A stretch of 64,000 nt of DNA from Scytalidium lignicola. Its lineage: Eukaryota > Ascomycota > Leotiomycetes. The stretch spans positions 45,046 to 109,045 of the forward strand of contig NCSJ02000135.1 in the NCBI GenBank assembly GCA_002812745.2, in the 5' to 3' direction. The stretch's first letter is position 1, and the number at the start of each line of letters is the position of its first letter. Below are positions 35,834-48,823 of this stretch, piece after piece. The position numbers and the translations under genes were made by a program. The notes under the pieces were generated by a model that worked only from the letters and a program-made list of their open reading frames with translations, ran no database searches and was not told the origin of the DNA.

Positions 35834-37709
35834 TTAAGGAACACTAACGTAGCTGACTGCTCTGACAAGATCCTCTTCTGTTGCTTGTGGGTTGGTCTTC
35901 AATGTCTCCTCATCGTCTCCGCTATAAGCGTATTTGCTGTAAGAACGGATCCTAGCGCCGAAGAAGTAGAAGCCAAATGGAATAGCGCAGCATGCCAAAG
36001 AAATGAAGGCAAGTAGTGAGCTAGCCCATTGGTAGTCTAGTCGATGATACATCTGGGTGGTAAAAAGCACCACACCGGCACCCCAGAAGGATCGGATACA
36101 TGTCTTGGCTGCGAGAGCTGAGGCTGCTTGGTGCTGGTAAGAGTCAACGAGGTAGTTGTTTGCGCTGTTGTATAAGAAGATGAAGCCGAAGCCGACAGGG
36201 AAGCCGCCACCAATCGAAGGACCAGCCCAGCTGAGATGCGGGTATGAGGACCAGGCGAAGATGAAGAGACCGATGGGAATGAACCAGCAGGAAACCATCA
36301 TGGGAATCAATCTGACCTCCGGTGGTGGATTGCCGTTGTACTTCTTGCACATATAAAGGTAGTGCCTGTTTACGAAAGGAGCGCAGGTTGCGGAGAGTAG
36401 GACACCGATGGCAATAGGGATGAACATTAGACCAGTTATGCCGGCGGTGTATCCCTTACCCTCCTGGTAGATGATAGGAAAGGCGACGAAGAACATATAG
36501 AGAAGACCGTAGAGGACGGACATGTAGAGCGAGATTAAGAAGACTATCATTTCGCCGAAGAGGAGCTGGAATGGTCTAATCAGGAATACCATTAACCGCT
36601 CACTGAACGGACGCATATCAAGCTCAGTTTCCGTGACATGCTCGGCGCAGCCAGTTTCCTTTCGAAGTTTCTTTGCGCGTTTGGCGAGGATGGTGGGTGC
36701 ATACGTTTCTGGGACGGTAAAAGTGATCACAAACCAGACGACACCGGCGAGGATAAGTTGGATCCAGTAGAGCCAGCGCCATCCAGCGGCATCAGACAAG
36801 AAACCACCGACGAGAGGACCAATAGCAGGACCAATGAATGGAGCTGCAGAAAAGGCGGCCATGGGGACACCTCGTTCCTCCGTTTTCCAGAGATCAGCGA
36901 GGGTGCCTCCTACAAGAGTCATCGGGGCAGAGAAGGCGATTCCATCAATGGCACGACAGACAATGAGAGTACCAATATTCTTTGAAACAGCACAAGGGAT
37001 GACGAAGATGGTCGCAAGTAAGAGGGTTGAACCATAGATGAGACGACGACCGATGACTTCAGACAGAGGCGCAAATACCATAGGGCCTACACCAAATCCG
37101 ACGACGAAGACAGTGATAGTTAACAAACCAACTTCTTCCGAGACGTGGAACTCCTCTTGAACACCGACGATATCGGCTGTGATGACTGCAGAGCAGAAGG
37201 CGACCTAATCGACATGTCAGTTATGAGAGTCATTTGCGAAAAGGAATACAGCTATTATATGGAATCTGAACACATACCACAAAGCAAGTGATTGCCACGA
37301 CCATGGTACAATACCATTTGTACGCCTTACTCCAATTTTTGGGATTCTCTGGGTCATTGGGTAAGAAGGTAACAAGCTGGTACCGCTTCTTGCCCTCTGC
37401 ATCCATAGGAGGACCGGGTATTTCACCTCTTGGATCCTCATGCGTATATTCTCGCATATTGGCGGTTGCGCTGAGCGTGAGATAGGGAAGGTTGGGATCC
37501 AGCTCTGGATCCCGGTAAGTCTCCTTGTGGGAGACATGAGAGCTTCGAGTATTGCTCCGTTGCATACGGGAGCCATGGCTGGGATGTCGGTCCAACTGTG
37601 ATGAATTTCGATGTGGCCGCTCTGCGGCCTTATGGGTAATGGATTGGTAGAGTGATGGATCTTCGTTGGCCGGTCCTAGGTCGTTGGGTTCATGTTCTGG
37701 GTTCGACAT
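35834..37709 (-). CDS. MFS transporter, DHA1 drug:H+ antiporter type
   Basis: Twelve-helix plasma-membrane transporter of 600 residues; exons 37709-37278 and 37204-35834, with a 73-nt intron inside helix 1 (TCFV/VAFCSAV). The long hydrophilic N-terminus (about 130 residues) ends in [15 protein letters not shown], a signature start for fungal DHA1 proteins such as the FLU1, TPO and CAF5 groups. Motif A follows helix 2 ([11 protein letters not shown]). The antiporter motif C in helix 5 is [18 protein letters not shown] substrate such as a fungicide, polyamine or secondary metabolite is likely, but cannot be told from sequence. No biosynthetic genes lie next to it, so I do not place it in a metabolite cluster. 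Confidence 0.93.
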
Positions 37710-39466
37710 GGTGAACGTGCTTATATTTCTTTAAACTATTTGGAACGTAAGTGTGTCCAATATTGTGGCATGCCCGAAAAAAGATCTTGCCATGGTGGGT
37801 GTGCCACCCAGTATTTATATCTCCCGGCCATGAGTCCATTATCGGAGACGCCTTCCTCATAGGTCCTCCATGCCTGTAACGAGTTTTCATATTGAGCTCG
37901 TGAAACCACAAAGTCCACTAGGTGCACAGCCATTCAAATGTCAAGTTGATAAGGAGATCGCTCGGTGTCGCTGCGAGAGTCAGGTATCAGGCACTTGCAC
38001 GTGACTTAGCGCAGCGTCGAGGAGCTTCTAGGCTGGTCGGGCTGCGCCCATGGTGCTCTAGCGGCCACTAGTGCGCTTGGCGCGGCACAAACCCTCGGTA
38101 TCGATGCTCGGTTGGCACGGTTGGGCGGCTCCTTGGTGGAGCTTTGGCGCACTGCAGCTTTCTTTCACAGCTGTTCGGTGATCGTCAACGGCACATGGAA
38201 GACCTCTGCTATCATTCAACGTCAGAACATCAGGTCGATGATCGTTCTCCTCCTAACATAATATATCGTCACTCGTATGTCATATAGTATTCATCGGTCG
38301 TGGAATAAGAAGGTGATAAATCGATCTGCAGACACTTCTTCATTCTTGCATCACCTCCTATTGAAGAGGAAGCGCCAAGGAAGGGAATTTCAAAGTTTCA
38401 AAGAGAAAGAACAGGGGAACGTGATAGCAAAGTTGACGCATTCCGAGAGCTAAGCAGTACCTTACTCGTGCACGCTCAACAGTCACGGTAGAATGATGTC
38501 ATGCCGGTACCAGAGCACACTCCATTTGCGGCATTTTTCCGCCCTAACAGGTTGCCCAAACCGGAGCTGCAACCTCAGGTCTTAACCTCGGAAGCCACTC
38601 ATCCCAAGCACAGTAATACAGTAGTAAGCCTAGATCGGACCGAGGAAAACACGCTGCGATCATGCTAAGATAAGATGAGATAAGATAAGATTACTCTCCG
38701 GCATCAGCCCCGGCAGATTGGCGTCTAATGGTATTTTTCCATGAAAATTTTAAGCCACTTTTTTTNAATAAGATGGAATCCTAATTAGTTATATTGCCAA
38801 CGCTTGCGTTTGCTAGAGCATTTAGCAATGAAGAGATAGATCTTGAGCAGATTCCCATCTAATAGACGATGGTCACTGTACTTACGTACCTTATTGACAG
38901 CACTACTACGAGTGGATGTGGAATATGGGCCTTAGTTCCTAAAAAAAAAAAAAATCAGGGTGCATCCACTTAGAGCGTCACTTCAACCTGATTTTTGTTG
39001 TCGACGTACTTTTATTGGTCTATGATGAGGATCCATCACAAGGTATTACAGGCGCTTTTATATAAGAAAGGCTTAGAATTTTAAAATTCTCTTTTTTTTC
39101 CTGCAAACTACTATAAAACGAGTGTAAAGAGTTGTTTGTGCCCACCCATCCAGCCTAAACACTTCCGGAAACGCATATTAATTCTCAGTAAGAAGTAAGA
39201 GGAGAACAAGATCAATAAAGAGATCAGGTCCTAAGAATGAAAGATACAAGCCTGAAGCAGTTCGTTAATCACAAGACCATTTGGGTCTAAAGACTTGGAA
39301 TGCTCAAGAAGGCAAGGATCCGAAGATCAAATAATTCAATAAAAAGGGATGAGCAAGAACGGTAGTAGGACGATTAGAGACAAGGGCCAGAAATCGGTTT
39401 GATGGTTCCAGATCCATGAGTAGTGTAAGAGCTGACTCATGGATGGAAAACTGAAAGCTTGGTTGC
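37710..39466. promoter_or_regulatory. MFS promoter region and Argonaute 3' flank
   Basis: This holds the upstream region of the MFS gene. A local GC-rich patch lies at about 37960-38160. A GATA-type cluster (three AGATAAG units within 38667-38692) lies about 0.96 kb upstream of the start codon. An A-run of fourteen begins near 38941. There is an N at 38766 after a T run. No ORF is supported. Confidence 0.4.
38667..38692 (+). promoter_or_regulatory. Cluster of GATA-factor motifs
   Basis: Three copies of AGATAAG lie in about 26 bases, with a related AGATGAG between them. HGATAR is the binding core for fungal GATA factors (AreA/NIT2, SreA and WC-type). A chance microsatellite of the AGATA unit is an equal possibility. 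Confidence 0.4.
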
Positions 39467-42400
39467 TTAAATATACCACATTGTATGGCGAATCGCAGCA
39501 ATACGATCTGGATGGAGAGTCGGATCAGACGGATTTCCCATTGGTAGCAACGGTTTGACATCAATAGAACGAATGGTTCCACTCTCGCTGGAAGTAACCT
39601 GGCCCATCGCTGTTTTGTATTGCTTTGTGTAGGCATCGTCTTGTTCTTTCTCCGTAAACTTCTGACCACCACGAGCACCATCACTGGCCCTATGGTCTTC
39701 TTGGCAACGTGCACGATTTGAAGCTAAATGTGCGTAATAGACTGCAGGATCTGTGAACTTTTGTTAGCGGGCTACACCGAATTACGGAGATCTTGGATAC
39801 TCACGTAAAGAGACAGGCGTTGTTGAACGCATATACTGATAACAGCTATTATAGATCATCTTTTGAAGGTCGTTTGGATGGACTTTGGCTTCATCTAGAA
39901 TGACTTGGTAATGAACTGGGCGAGCCGTGCCTTGAATGGCGGAGTGGGAGCTGAGATCTGGTACCAGTTAATCCCCAAACCCTAGGTATGATGAAATTTA
40001 CTTACAAAAGTCATACCCGAAAGGATGAGTGACATCACGCTCAACTAAAGTTCCTGGTAAGGCATTTCCATTCCTATCACTGCTCTGCATATCACCTTCC
40101 TTGGGGAAAAAGCGAATGTGATGGCGTTTGGTACAGACTACAACTGTCCATTTAACCTAAATCGAAGTTAAGGTAGCTATTCGGAATTAGTTGAGAAGTA
40201 AAAACTTACTGTGGCAGCTGGGGTGCCGAACTTCTCTTTTAAGATCTCTTTCATATCTTTGACCTCCTGCTGAAGCACATGTGCAAATTGGCCTTCGGAG
40301 ACACCATCACGGAAATAGTAGATATGGCTGGGACCTTTACCATTGCCCACTCGTTGAACCCATGCCTCGAATAACGGAAGCATCATCTGTTTTAGATTTC
40401 TGGTTGTAATCATCTCAACACGGTGGCCATTAGTCTGAACGGTGGCTGCATATCGACAGGTATTGAGATCAAATGACATAGTCAACGCGGCCATGGATCC
40501 TTGTGGACTACCGGGTGAAGGATGGGATACATCTGCGCCTGCCGAGAGTCAGTTATGGGCCCAGAAATGTCCAAAAATGTGGTACTTACCAATGATCATA
40601 GTGTTTCCTTTGAAAGGAAGTGTGGTAGCCTTTTCCTTCACATCGAGAGCCTTGCAGGTGGTTCCACCAAGCTTGGCGTTGACTTTCATACAGACATTTG
40701 AACAATACTGAGGGTTTGCCTTTGAGACGTGCGCTCCTTGCATCACTGCACCTAGAGTTAGCTCATGTCTGCTTCTGTACTTTCTGTGATAACTTACTTT
40801 GTGAAACAACGGCAAATCTACAGTCGTTCCCTTTCTTAAGGCGCTCATAATGGAAAGAATTTCTGTCCGGAAGTACATAAAATATGATCTGTGGAGCCAT
40901 TTTTGCTGTTTCACGTTAGCTCGTTCCTAAGAGATTGAACTTATAATCTACCTTGATTACCAATTGCTCTGTGAGCTTGAGCTACCTGTTCACCATAGTT
41001 GTCCTCGGTCCATCGAGTGCCGGATCCATCCCAAATAAGAGGCTCCTTGTTGGCAATGACACCACCGTGGCCAATATACACCTGCATGAACACCTTGATG
41101 AAATTTTGAAGAACTGGGCGGGAAACACTGTTACCGATTATGGCAAATCCCCATGACTTCAACGGCCCCAAGGCACCTTTGGCGGTGTTGTTGAGCAAAA
41201 ACTTCTTTCCGCGCAGATCCCAGCGGCCGGACGTTCCCGGATTGACTTCTGCTTTTTCGAAATGAACTTTCGGATTTTGAAGGAGTCGTGCATTCGTCTT
41301 TGAAATTTTGAGTTACAGATAATCATGATGGAGATTATTAACTTACCACCGACATCTGGGGCTCTACATTGATCCCATAATAATTTAAATAAGGATCTTC
41401 ATGCCATTTAAGCATATTGATGCCGAAATTTATGTGTGCCATTCTATCTCTAGGGCGTGTGACAGCAAATTTGATCATTTTGGCAGTCTAGTAATATATC
41501 AGAACTGTAGTCGAGAAGAAACTCGCTCAATAAGTCTCTTACCTGCTCTTGATCAAGCTTAAAATTATATCTCTGATTGGGAAGCAAAACACAAACTTCC
41601 ATTGGAAACTTTCCACTTTTTTCGGTTTCAATGAGTGGAAGGAACCAGTAATTGAGATGAATGTCGTATTTCATTTGGAAATACTCATAGATACTAATGT
41701 TCATCTCACGATTAGTAGCCCTGTCTGTGTAGTTGAATTTCACAGCTTTGGCATGAGCCCCTTCCGGTCCATACTTAGGATCAAACAAGAACCGCTTGAT
41801 AGTGTATGTCTTTGAATCTATTCAAAACTGTCAATTAACGTCGTATTTGGAGATAAAGCGTACTTACCATCGGTCTTGCCACGATGCTTGACTCGGAACT
41901 TCAGTTTGACCATCTTTCGGAGAGTTTTAAAAGTATCGGATCGGAAGACTTCACCGTTTTTTCGCACCGGACACAAAGCTGTACGAAACTTTTGATAGTC
42001 CGCTGATCAAGTGTTAGTTTGAAAGCAAATTGTTAGATTTTGGGTTAAGACAAACCATTTGGCATGCATAAGTTGCGTGCTGCCTGATGAACATCCTGGA
42101 CAATCCAGAATGTACCGTTCGCAGCATCGACATTAATGGCCAAGCCTGTTCCTTTAACACCATTGGATGCATTTGGCTAGATTCTGTTAGTAGGATGAGC
42201 GTACTTCTGGACCAAACAGGAAGTCTCACATCACATAGCCGAATTGAGGAGTATACTCCTCGCTGTGCCTCGACAACGCTGTCTAAAGCCCTGATTTCAT
42301 TGCCGCGACTAAAAAAGGACCTTTTAACAGAAGTATAATTTTCGGATGGCCATTGACGAATGCAATGGTCGAGAAAGTCTGGTATCTACTTAGCATTGGA

Positions 42401-43878
42401 TTTGGTAAGCGGAAATTGAAACTTACTGATAGCTTCCAAGACAGTAGAATCAAATGCCATCTGTCTTGTCAGATAACCCCTAATAACGGCCATCTTGATG
42501 ACCTTGGTTTGTTTTATGGTAACATAGATAATGTCAGGCGGGTTTCGAGGAGGACGACCCTTCTCCTCATCAAGATTGACGAGGATACGAATCTCATTTT
42601 TGCCCTTCGGGCCTGGTTTATCACACCTGATGAAGGTTAACGGAGAGTAGATTTAGCAGCAGTGGTTGACTTACCAAGCAATCTTGTTCCCATCCCAAAG
42701 CCAACGAGGGCTCACGATCTTCAATTTAGACTGGACTCCCTTTGAGTTCCAGACGGCCATGAGCTTTCCCTTCTTTTCGGCACCATTTCCAATAAGGATC
42801 TGGCACTGCGTTAATTCCATGGAGGATTAGGAAGACATAAAAAAANCTTACATCATATTGATAAATATCTTTTTCGGGCCAAGCTGTAACCTTGTATTGG
42901 TTTACACGGAGTGCAATCGGTTTGCCAACTGTGTTGGTGGCCGGGCGTAGTGGAAGGTCTGATGGGAAGTTTGCCTTCGAAGTTTTAGTATTAGGATCAT
43001 ATGTATAAGTGATCTCCATTTTGAAAGATTACTGGAGCGAAGTTGAATAAAACAGGAGAATGAAGAATAAGGAGTAATGTGGTCAGATAATAGTAGATAA
43101 TAGGGAGTAATGTTTTTGAAGTTGAATATTATGCTAATTTAGTATGGTGGTTCTTGTTGTAGAGAGAGTGCAAGGATGGAAAATCGGGTTGTATGCTTAT
43201 GGAGAGAAAGAAAGAAGTTGATCAGGGGAAGGAATGGGGGTTTATATAGGCAAGTCCAGGTTCGAGTGAATATAGTGTCTGCAGGCAAAGTTTTGGAAAA
43301 GAAGAGAGACTAGGCTTTTCTGAAGTGAATAGACTCCAAAATTCACCGGAAAAGAGAGCAATTGAATATTATAGTCGATGATATGAGCTATGCAGATGAA
43401 CGCATTGACATTTGAAATGTAATAGTGGGGGAATGAGATTCAATATCTCCGCACAAGCAAATACTATGATCAACACAGTCTAAGAGACGCGACTTACGGG
43501 ATTATCGAGACGATAGGCTGCAGATGGCAATTCCATCCGAGTATTCGTAATTATGGACTCTTTCTTGATGGGCTTGGCGGGATCGTATCCGAGTCCAGGA
43601 CCGAAAGGATTGCCAGGAGCGTTGGCACCTCCCTGACTTGAGACCGATAGTCGACCCTGCCTAGATCCTTGACTCGGATTGCGAGTCTGGCCATGAGGGC
43701 TAGTTTGGGACGTAGCTGGGCTGCGGCCTCGACTTGAACCGCTGTCATTAGGTCCATCAAATTTCGCAGGGTAATGTTGGTCCTGTGTTGGAGTATGGTT
43801 GCCAGGTTGATTAGGCTGGTTCTGGTTATCATCAGCCTGGCCCCGCTGCCGATTGCGGTTTTTGCCTACACCTCCCAT
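39467..43878 (-). CDS. qde-2: Argonaute (QDE-2 type) RNA-silencing slicer
   Basis: Small-RNA-guided endonuclease of quelling/RNAi. I resolve sixteen exons totalling 3189 nt (1062 residues), in phase throughout: 43878-43498, 42974-42852, 42805-42675, 42626-42427, 42378-42230, 42176-42056, 42002-41868, 41817-41543, 41487-41347, 41297-40952, 40905-40798, 40751-40590, 40538-40210, 40156-40006, 39957-39805 and 39750-39467. A Gln/Gly-rich N-terminus is followed by the N domain (LRPATNTVGKPIALRVNQYKV), linker, PAZ (about 340-480), MID and PIWI. PIWI keeps the slicer triad: Asp in GADVSHPSPGS, Asp in YYFRDGVSEGQ and His in LSSHSAIQGTARP. The first intron is long (523 nt) and its acceptor is the least certain join. 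A start at 43019 (MEITYTYDP) would lack the conserved NTRMELPSAAY segment. The N at 42846 lies inside an intron. Confidence 0.94.
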
Positions 43879-45557
43879 GTTGAATAACTTGTAACTAGAA
43901 AGTGAAATGATTAGTAAAGAACTAAAGATTGTGCCTAAGTTGCAACGCGTAACACGCGTAACACGTGTGAATTAGATGGTTAATCGAATGAAAGTCAAGT
44001 GCAAACGTAGAAGTAAAAGTGTTGAAAGGGATCAGGTTAACTCACAAATCTACTGTTGTGGAGCAGCTTGAGATTTTTGGTTAGATCTGTCTAGTGGAAT
44101 GGAAGAGTAGAGAGTAGGACTGCGTTCCTGTAAGTTGAAGATTTGTTGTAATGTGTGGGGTGGAGAAATGGGGTCTAGTAAGTTGATAAAATGGTATGTT
44201 TGTGATGAGGTTGAATTGGAATGTGGAAGGGATATTGATAAGGAAGGAAGTTTGCTTCAAACACGTCTTCGTGGTTGAAATGGAAATGGAAAACAAGCAA
44301 GGAGAGGTTCCTTTGAAAGTATTTGAATTACATACCTGTATGTAACAATTGTTTACTAGGTGCAGGAAGGTGATGTGAAGTGTATCAGGAAGATGTTGGA
44401 GTGATGTGTAGATTTGAGAAAGAAAGGTTTGTAAAACGAGGGAGAAGACCGTGATGTGATATATGGTCGGCAAGTCAACAACAGTCGACCGAAAGTGCGT
44501 AGCGACGTTTGTTCCTGCTTGATTTGATTTGGAACTAAGAACGCCTAGAACCTGAGGTTACAGGATTAGTTGATACGAAATGGATTAACCACAGTAGAAA
44601 GATGAAAGATGACGTATTGACGAGAGCTAAGTAGCTACATCTACGTGGTTAAAAAAGAAGTGGCCCGGACCTGATTCTTCTTATTCCATGTAAGGCCGCT
44701 TACTATAGAAGCTAAGCCCTTGAAAGTATCCCTAGCTTTGATTGCATGAGAGGATTCGTGCGTGAAGAAGTATGTTTCATCAAACTTCTGTTCTACTGAC
44801 TAGCAGTTTGATGCAGAACTATGTTAGAATGGAAATACAGAAATCATATTTGAATATACACGATCAATGCTTCGCAGAAGTGAAAGCCTATGCATGCTCT
44901 GTCCAAACAAACAAAGAAGAGAATCATCATGAATTGAAATATAATACACATTTGTAGTTTTGTTTGTCTCCCGGAGTTCAGAAAACGAACGACATTCAGA
45001 GCAACACACTGCCCATGTGTGGTTTGTGGGTTGTTGAGCTGGGGATCGTATGTATCCGACACTGGTAAGATGTGAGAGCACAGCCATATAAAATGATGTT
45101 CTTCCAATATAAGCAGGATAGCAACTTCCTATCAGCTAGACAGGCAATAGAAAAGTAATGGGATACAGCGTATTAAGAAATGTATTTCGAGAGAAGTTAT
45201 GGTGAATTGCACCCAATCACAGCAGAAACAATATCAATAAAACACGAAGAGTAATCCAAGCACAAAGGCTCAAGGATAATTGCATTACCTATGGTGCCCT
45301 AATATACAACCTCTCTGCAGGAGAAGCAGCTTTTCCCGCCAAAATTATCCGCCCGAACGCCATGCTATGAAGTAAGATTGGGTGATGTACATCTCGTAGA
45401 AAAAGATCGAACCACCCTGCTTCCATTCCCAGCTTAAACATCAAGGATTTAGAAAGGGAGCAGGGCATAAGAGAGGGACATGGAGCCATATCTTCACTCC
45501 ATCCCCGCCCTAACCTCACATATGTCTGCCGTTTATTAGTCTCCGAACGTACTCCGC
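43879..45557. other. Argonaute upstream region and Rna14 3' flank
   Basis: This is 1.7 kb, AT-rich. It holds the Argonaute promoter and leader (near 43879-44500) and the 3' flank of the next gene. A tandem TAACACGCGTAACACGTG sits near 43950. Short ORFs are chance-like. Confidence 0.4.
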
Positions 45558-48500
45558 TTATCTGTTGTAACCGTACCCTAAGTCATCTAGATTAGTATTA
45601 TAATTCTTACATTATCTGCTGTGCATGTTCTAAAGCAACTGAATGGAAAGGGGTCCAATTGGAAGGAATCGCATTATATAAAGATTACATACCATCATAT
45701 GTGCCACGAGCTGCAGGTTGTGACTGGCCTTGACGGGCCTTCCAAACAGTATAATCTGGTACTGGAGTGTGTGCCAATAACCTAACTAATGCATCTGCCT
45801 TGAATCTCGCAGCATTATAAAACTCTGCTCTTGGAATAATACTAAGTAAGAATGTAATATCCCTAGGAATCACGAAAGGAGGAGGCCCATTTGATTGCCA
45901 CGTTGGTGTGGCCGCCTGCATTCGTTTTTGTTGATCTAGTCTCCGACCAGCTGCGCCCTTCAATGGCGATTCACCGCGAGCAAGTTTACGGGGTCGGTTC
46001 ATGTCGGACTCTATATCCTCAATAGGGAAGGGACGCTTCGGGGAGTTTGTGATCTGGGGAACATAGGGACGAGGGCTAGCCTCTTGGAGGAATTGCGGTC
46101 TAGGACTATTCTGAACGGATGTAGGTTGCTCGATGGATTGCATGACTGTCTTTAATTTCATTTGCGCTTTCGGTGAAACAATGAGCCGCACTGCAGTTGG
46201 GTCGAAGCCTTCTACACTGTATCGCTGAGAGAAGCGAAGAAGTTTGGGGTCATCCGGATACAGCTCCGCCATTCGAGATTCAAGCTTTTTGATTTGGGAA
46301 AGCTCGCCATATTGCGATTCGTACTTGTGGAAGTATGAGTATAATACCTTCGCTTTGGGTAATAATTCTGGCTTTGCAGTCAGCCGACTGACTGCTGTCT
46401 CAAAGGTCACGCGAGCGTCTATAGTATATTAGCTTAAAATCAAACGTAGAGTTCAGATACATACTTGTAGTGTCCCCAATAGAAAGTAAATGCTTCAAAT
46501 ACTCCAAGATGAAGTTCTCATCTTCAGGAAACAACTTTGCACCCCTTTCAAAGATCTTTGTCCCCGCTGGATCTTTGTAAACATGATGCTCAATTAAAGC
46601 ATTAGCAACATAGACATCACTTGTCAGCTTGCCCCTTGCCCGAGCATCACTCAAGATCTTTCTCGAGCCACCATCCTTTATAGATCCCTTCCCTTGAATA
46701 CGACGCATAGCGCGCATCAATGCAATCCAGACAAATGAAATCGTCTTCTGCAGAAGTTTAGTCTGCATAGCATATCCATCTTGAATGGCTTTCCGTTGGT
46801 TGGCTTTTGCTTCCTCTCGAGCTACCTTATCAGAAGCCTCACTCTCTTCATCATCATCTTCTGCCGCTTTGCTAATAATTGCACTGATTGAATCATCAAT
46901 TGCAGATGACTCCTCAAGTCTAACAAGATCCCGTTCTTCTCGGACTTTCAGTTGTTTAATCAGATCATACAAGGAATCCAGAAGCTTGTCGTGTGGGGCA
47001 CGTACAATGGCGCCCTTCTCTGTAGGGCCACCATCACTCTCGGAAAGATTGCTCTCTAGTCGATCCGCCTTCTTGAAAGAGAGGAGACAGCTTTCGGGAT
47101 TTGCAGCTATACCGTCATCTAGGAATGTATCGCCTTCCTTATCCATTCCATTGGCGAAACACCACTCTGCCGAGTCAACCCACATCTCTGGCCAGAATCT
47201 TAGGGCCATAATGGCCTGCTTATACACATATAAGATGCGTTGTTTGTAGACATCGAGTTCATCGGCCTTCAAGACCAGAGGGTCTTCCTGTTCCCACTGG
47301 ATCCATCGCTTCCAAAGCTCTACCTGATGAAGATAGTCCTGGTCACCTTCAAATCCTAATGCAGGTGGTAGTCGCGGTAAAGTGGTACGAGCAAGCCCTT
47401 GTGTTTGATTCTCGATTGCTGTATTAGCGCTTCTCGCTGACATATAGGCTGGTGACTTTTCCTGCAAAAATTTACGGCCCTTTGACGCATTAGCACTACC
47501 ATGAAGGTGCTACGGCTATAACTTACAGTTAACTTGTTGAGACTCATTTCAAACTGATCATACTCTTTCCACAGAGCATTTACACTGGACATCGGGACAC
47601 AAATTGCGCGCTGATATGCTTTGCGTAACTGATCCATTTTTTGCTGATCTTGCCAACTGCTGCCACCAATGTGACCTGGGGCACTCCGTATGAATTGTAT
47701 ATAGTCTTGCCATATCTTACCAGAATCTCTGTCAACACCAATATTTGAAAGCACAAAGTCATATGCTTGAGACACAGTTGCACGTGCTTGTCCACTAGCA
47801 TCAATAGTCAAGTCATTTCTGCGCCTGATATAGTCGAGATAGACAGACCAAAGCTGCACGTTGGGCACAGTCAGTAATGACTTGCCAAAAATTTGTTCAG
47901 CGGCACTGAAATTATCATTTTCTAGTTCCATTTCGAGATAAGCAACCCATATCTCAGCCTAGATGATGTGAGCAGATCATACCAGCAAGGCAAATTAGGA
48001 CCAAACTTACAGCAGTCGGAAACACTTTGAAAAACCGCTCATAGACGGCTCTGGCATCATCAAGCTTGTTACGCTTGCGGTGTTCACTAATGAGAGAAAG
48101 CCATGCATCCATATCTCCACGAGGGTCCTCCTTAATTCGATCCTCGAGAGCACCAATTCTATCATGTGGCAAACGCGCCTTGGGAGCAGCAGAAGTATGA
48201 ACAACAGAGGCAGCAGGTGTCACACTGTGCGAAGTAAGAACCTCTCGCAACGGAGAAGGTCGGGCAGTTGCTCCACTAGAAGCTAAGCCGGCAGACATAA
48301 GATTAGACATCTGAGTCCCAGTTTGACTCTGTGAATCGATCTGAGAAACGGGATTCTGCAAAGGGGAATGGGAAAGCGATCGATTAGGGGTGTTTGCAGC
48401 AGGGGCCTGTAGATGGCTGCCAATTGGCAGCGAGACAGGCGTCGACAGATCATATTCTTCATCGGAATCATCTGCTATAAACCCTCCCACCGTCTTAGGT

Positions 48501-48823
48501 TTCCTACCCGAGGCTACAGAAGAGGACCTTGACGGCTCCTCCTGCATAACGGAAGAAGGAATTGCTGATGGAAGAAGAGTAACAGAAAGCGGGTCATATT
48601 CGCCACCATCAGAAACAGCACCAGCGTCTGAAGAGGGAGAAAAGGCACGAGGAACTTGTTCATCTGTATGGGTTTCTTTGTTGTCTTCTTGGTTGTTATG
48701 ATCTGTATTTGAAGGAATTCCACCCTCTGCTGTGGTCCCATCTGCACCATCTTCCCACGCTAGACTCTCTTGCTTTGCTTGCATCTGATGTAAGAGAGCT
48801 ATCTCTGCATCCTCCTCCGCCAT
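45558..48823 (-). CDS. rna14: mRNA 3'-end-processing protein Rna14 (CstF-77)
   Basis: Scaffold of cleavage factor IA that couples cleavage and polyadenylation of pre-mRNA in the nucleus. Five exons, 48823-48011, 47958-47527, 47479-46465, 46418-45693 and a 20-nt last exon 45577-45558, give 1001 residues (3006 nt). The start MAEEDAEIALLHQMQ is conserved-looking. An acidic and Ser-rich N-terminal region precedes the HAT repeats (DMDAWLSLISEHRKRNKLDDAR, AEIWVAYLEMELEND, LWSVYLDYIRRR, ALWKEYDQFEMSLNKL). These are the Suf domain through which the protein dimerises and binds partners. The C-terminal part has Pro-rich and basic stretches and ends DGYGYNR, a join found only by using the GTATGT donor at 45692. 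The N at 48888 is in the leader. Confidence 0.93.

Noticed and set aside
35834..37709. Secondary-metabolite cluster around the MFS transporter
   Set aside because: The neighbours are a GH47 mannosidase and Argonaute; no synthase, P450 or pathway regulator is nearby.
44081..44473. Hydrophobic 130-codon ORF on minus upstream of Argonaute
   Set aside because: Thr/Leu/Phe/His-rich translation of CT-rich leader DNA, no signal peptide logic and no splice support.
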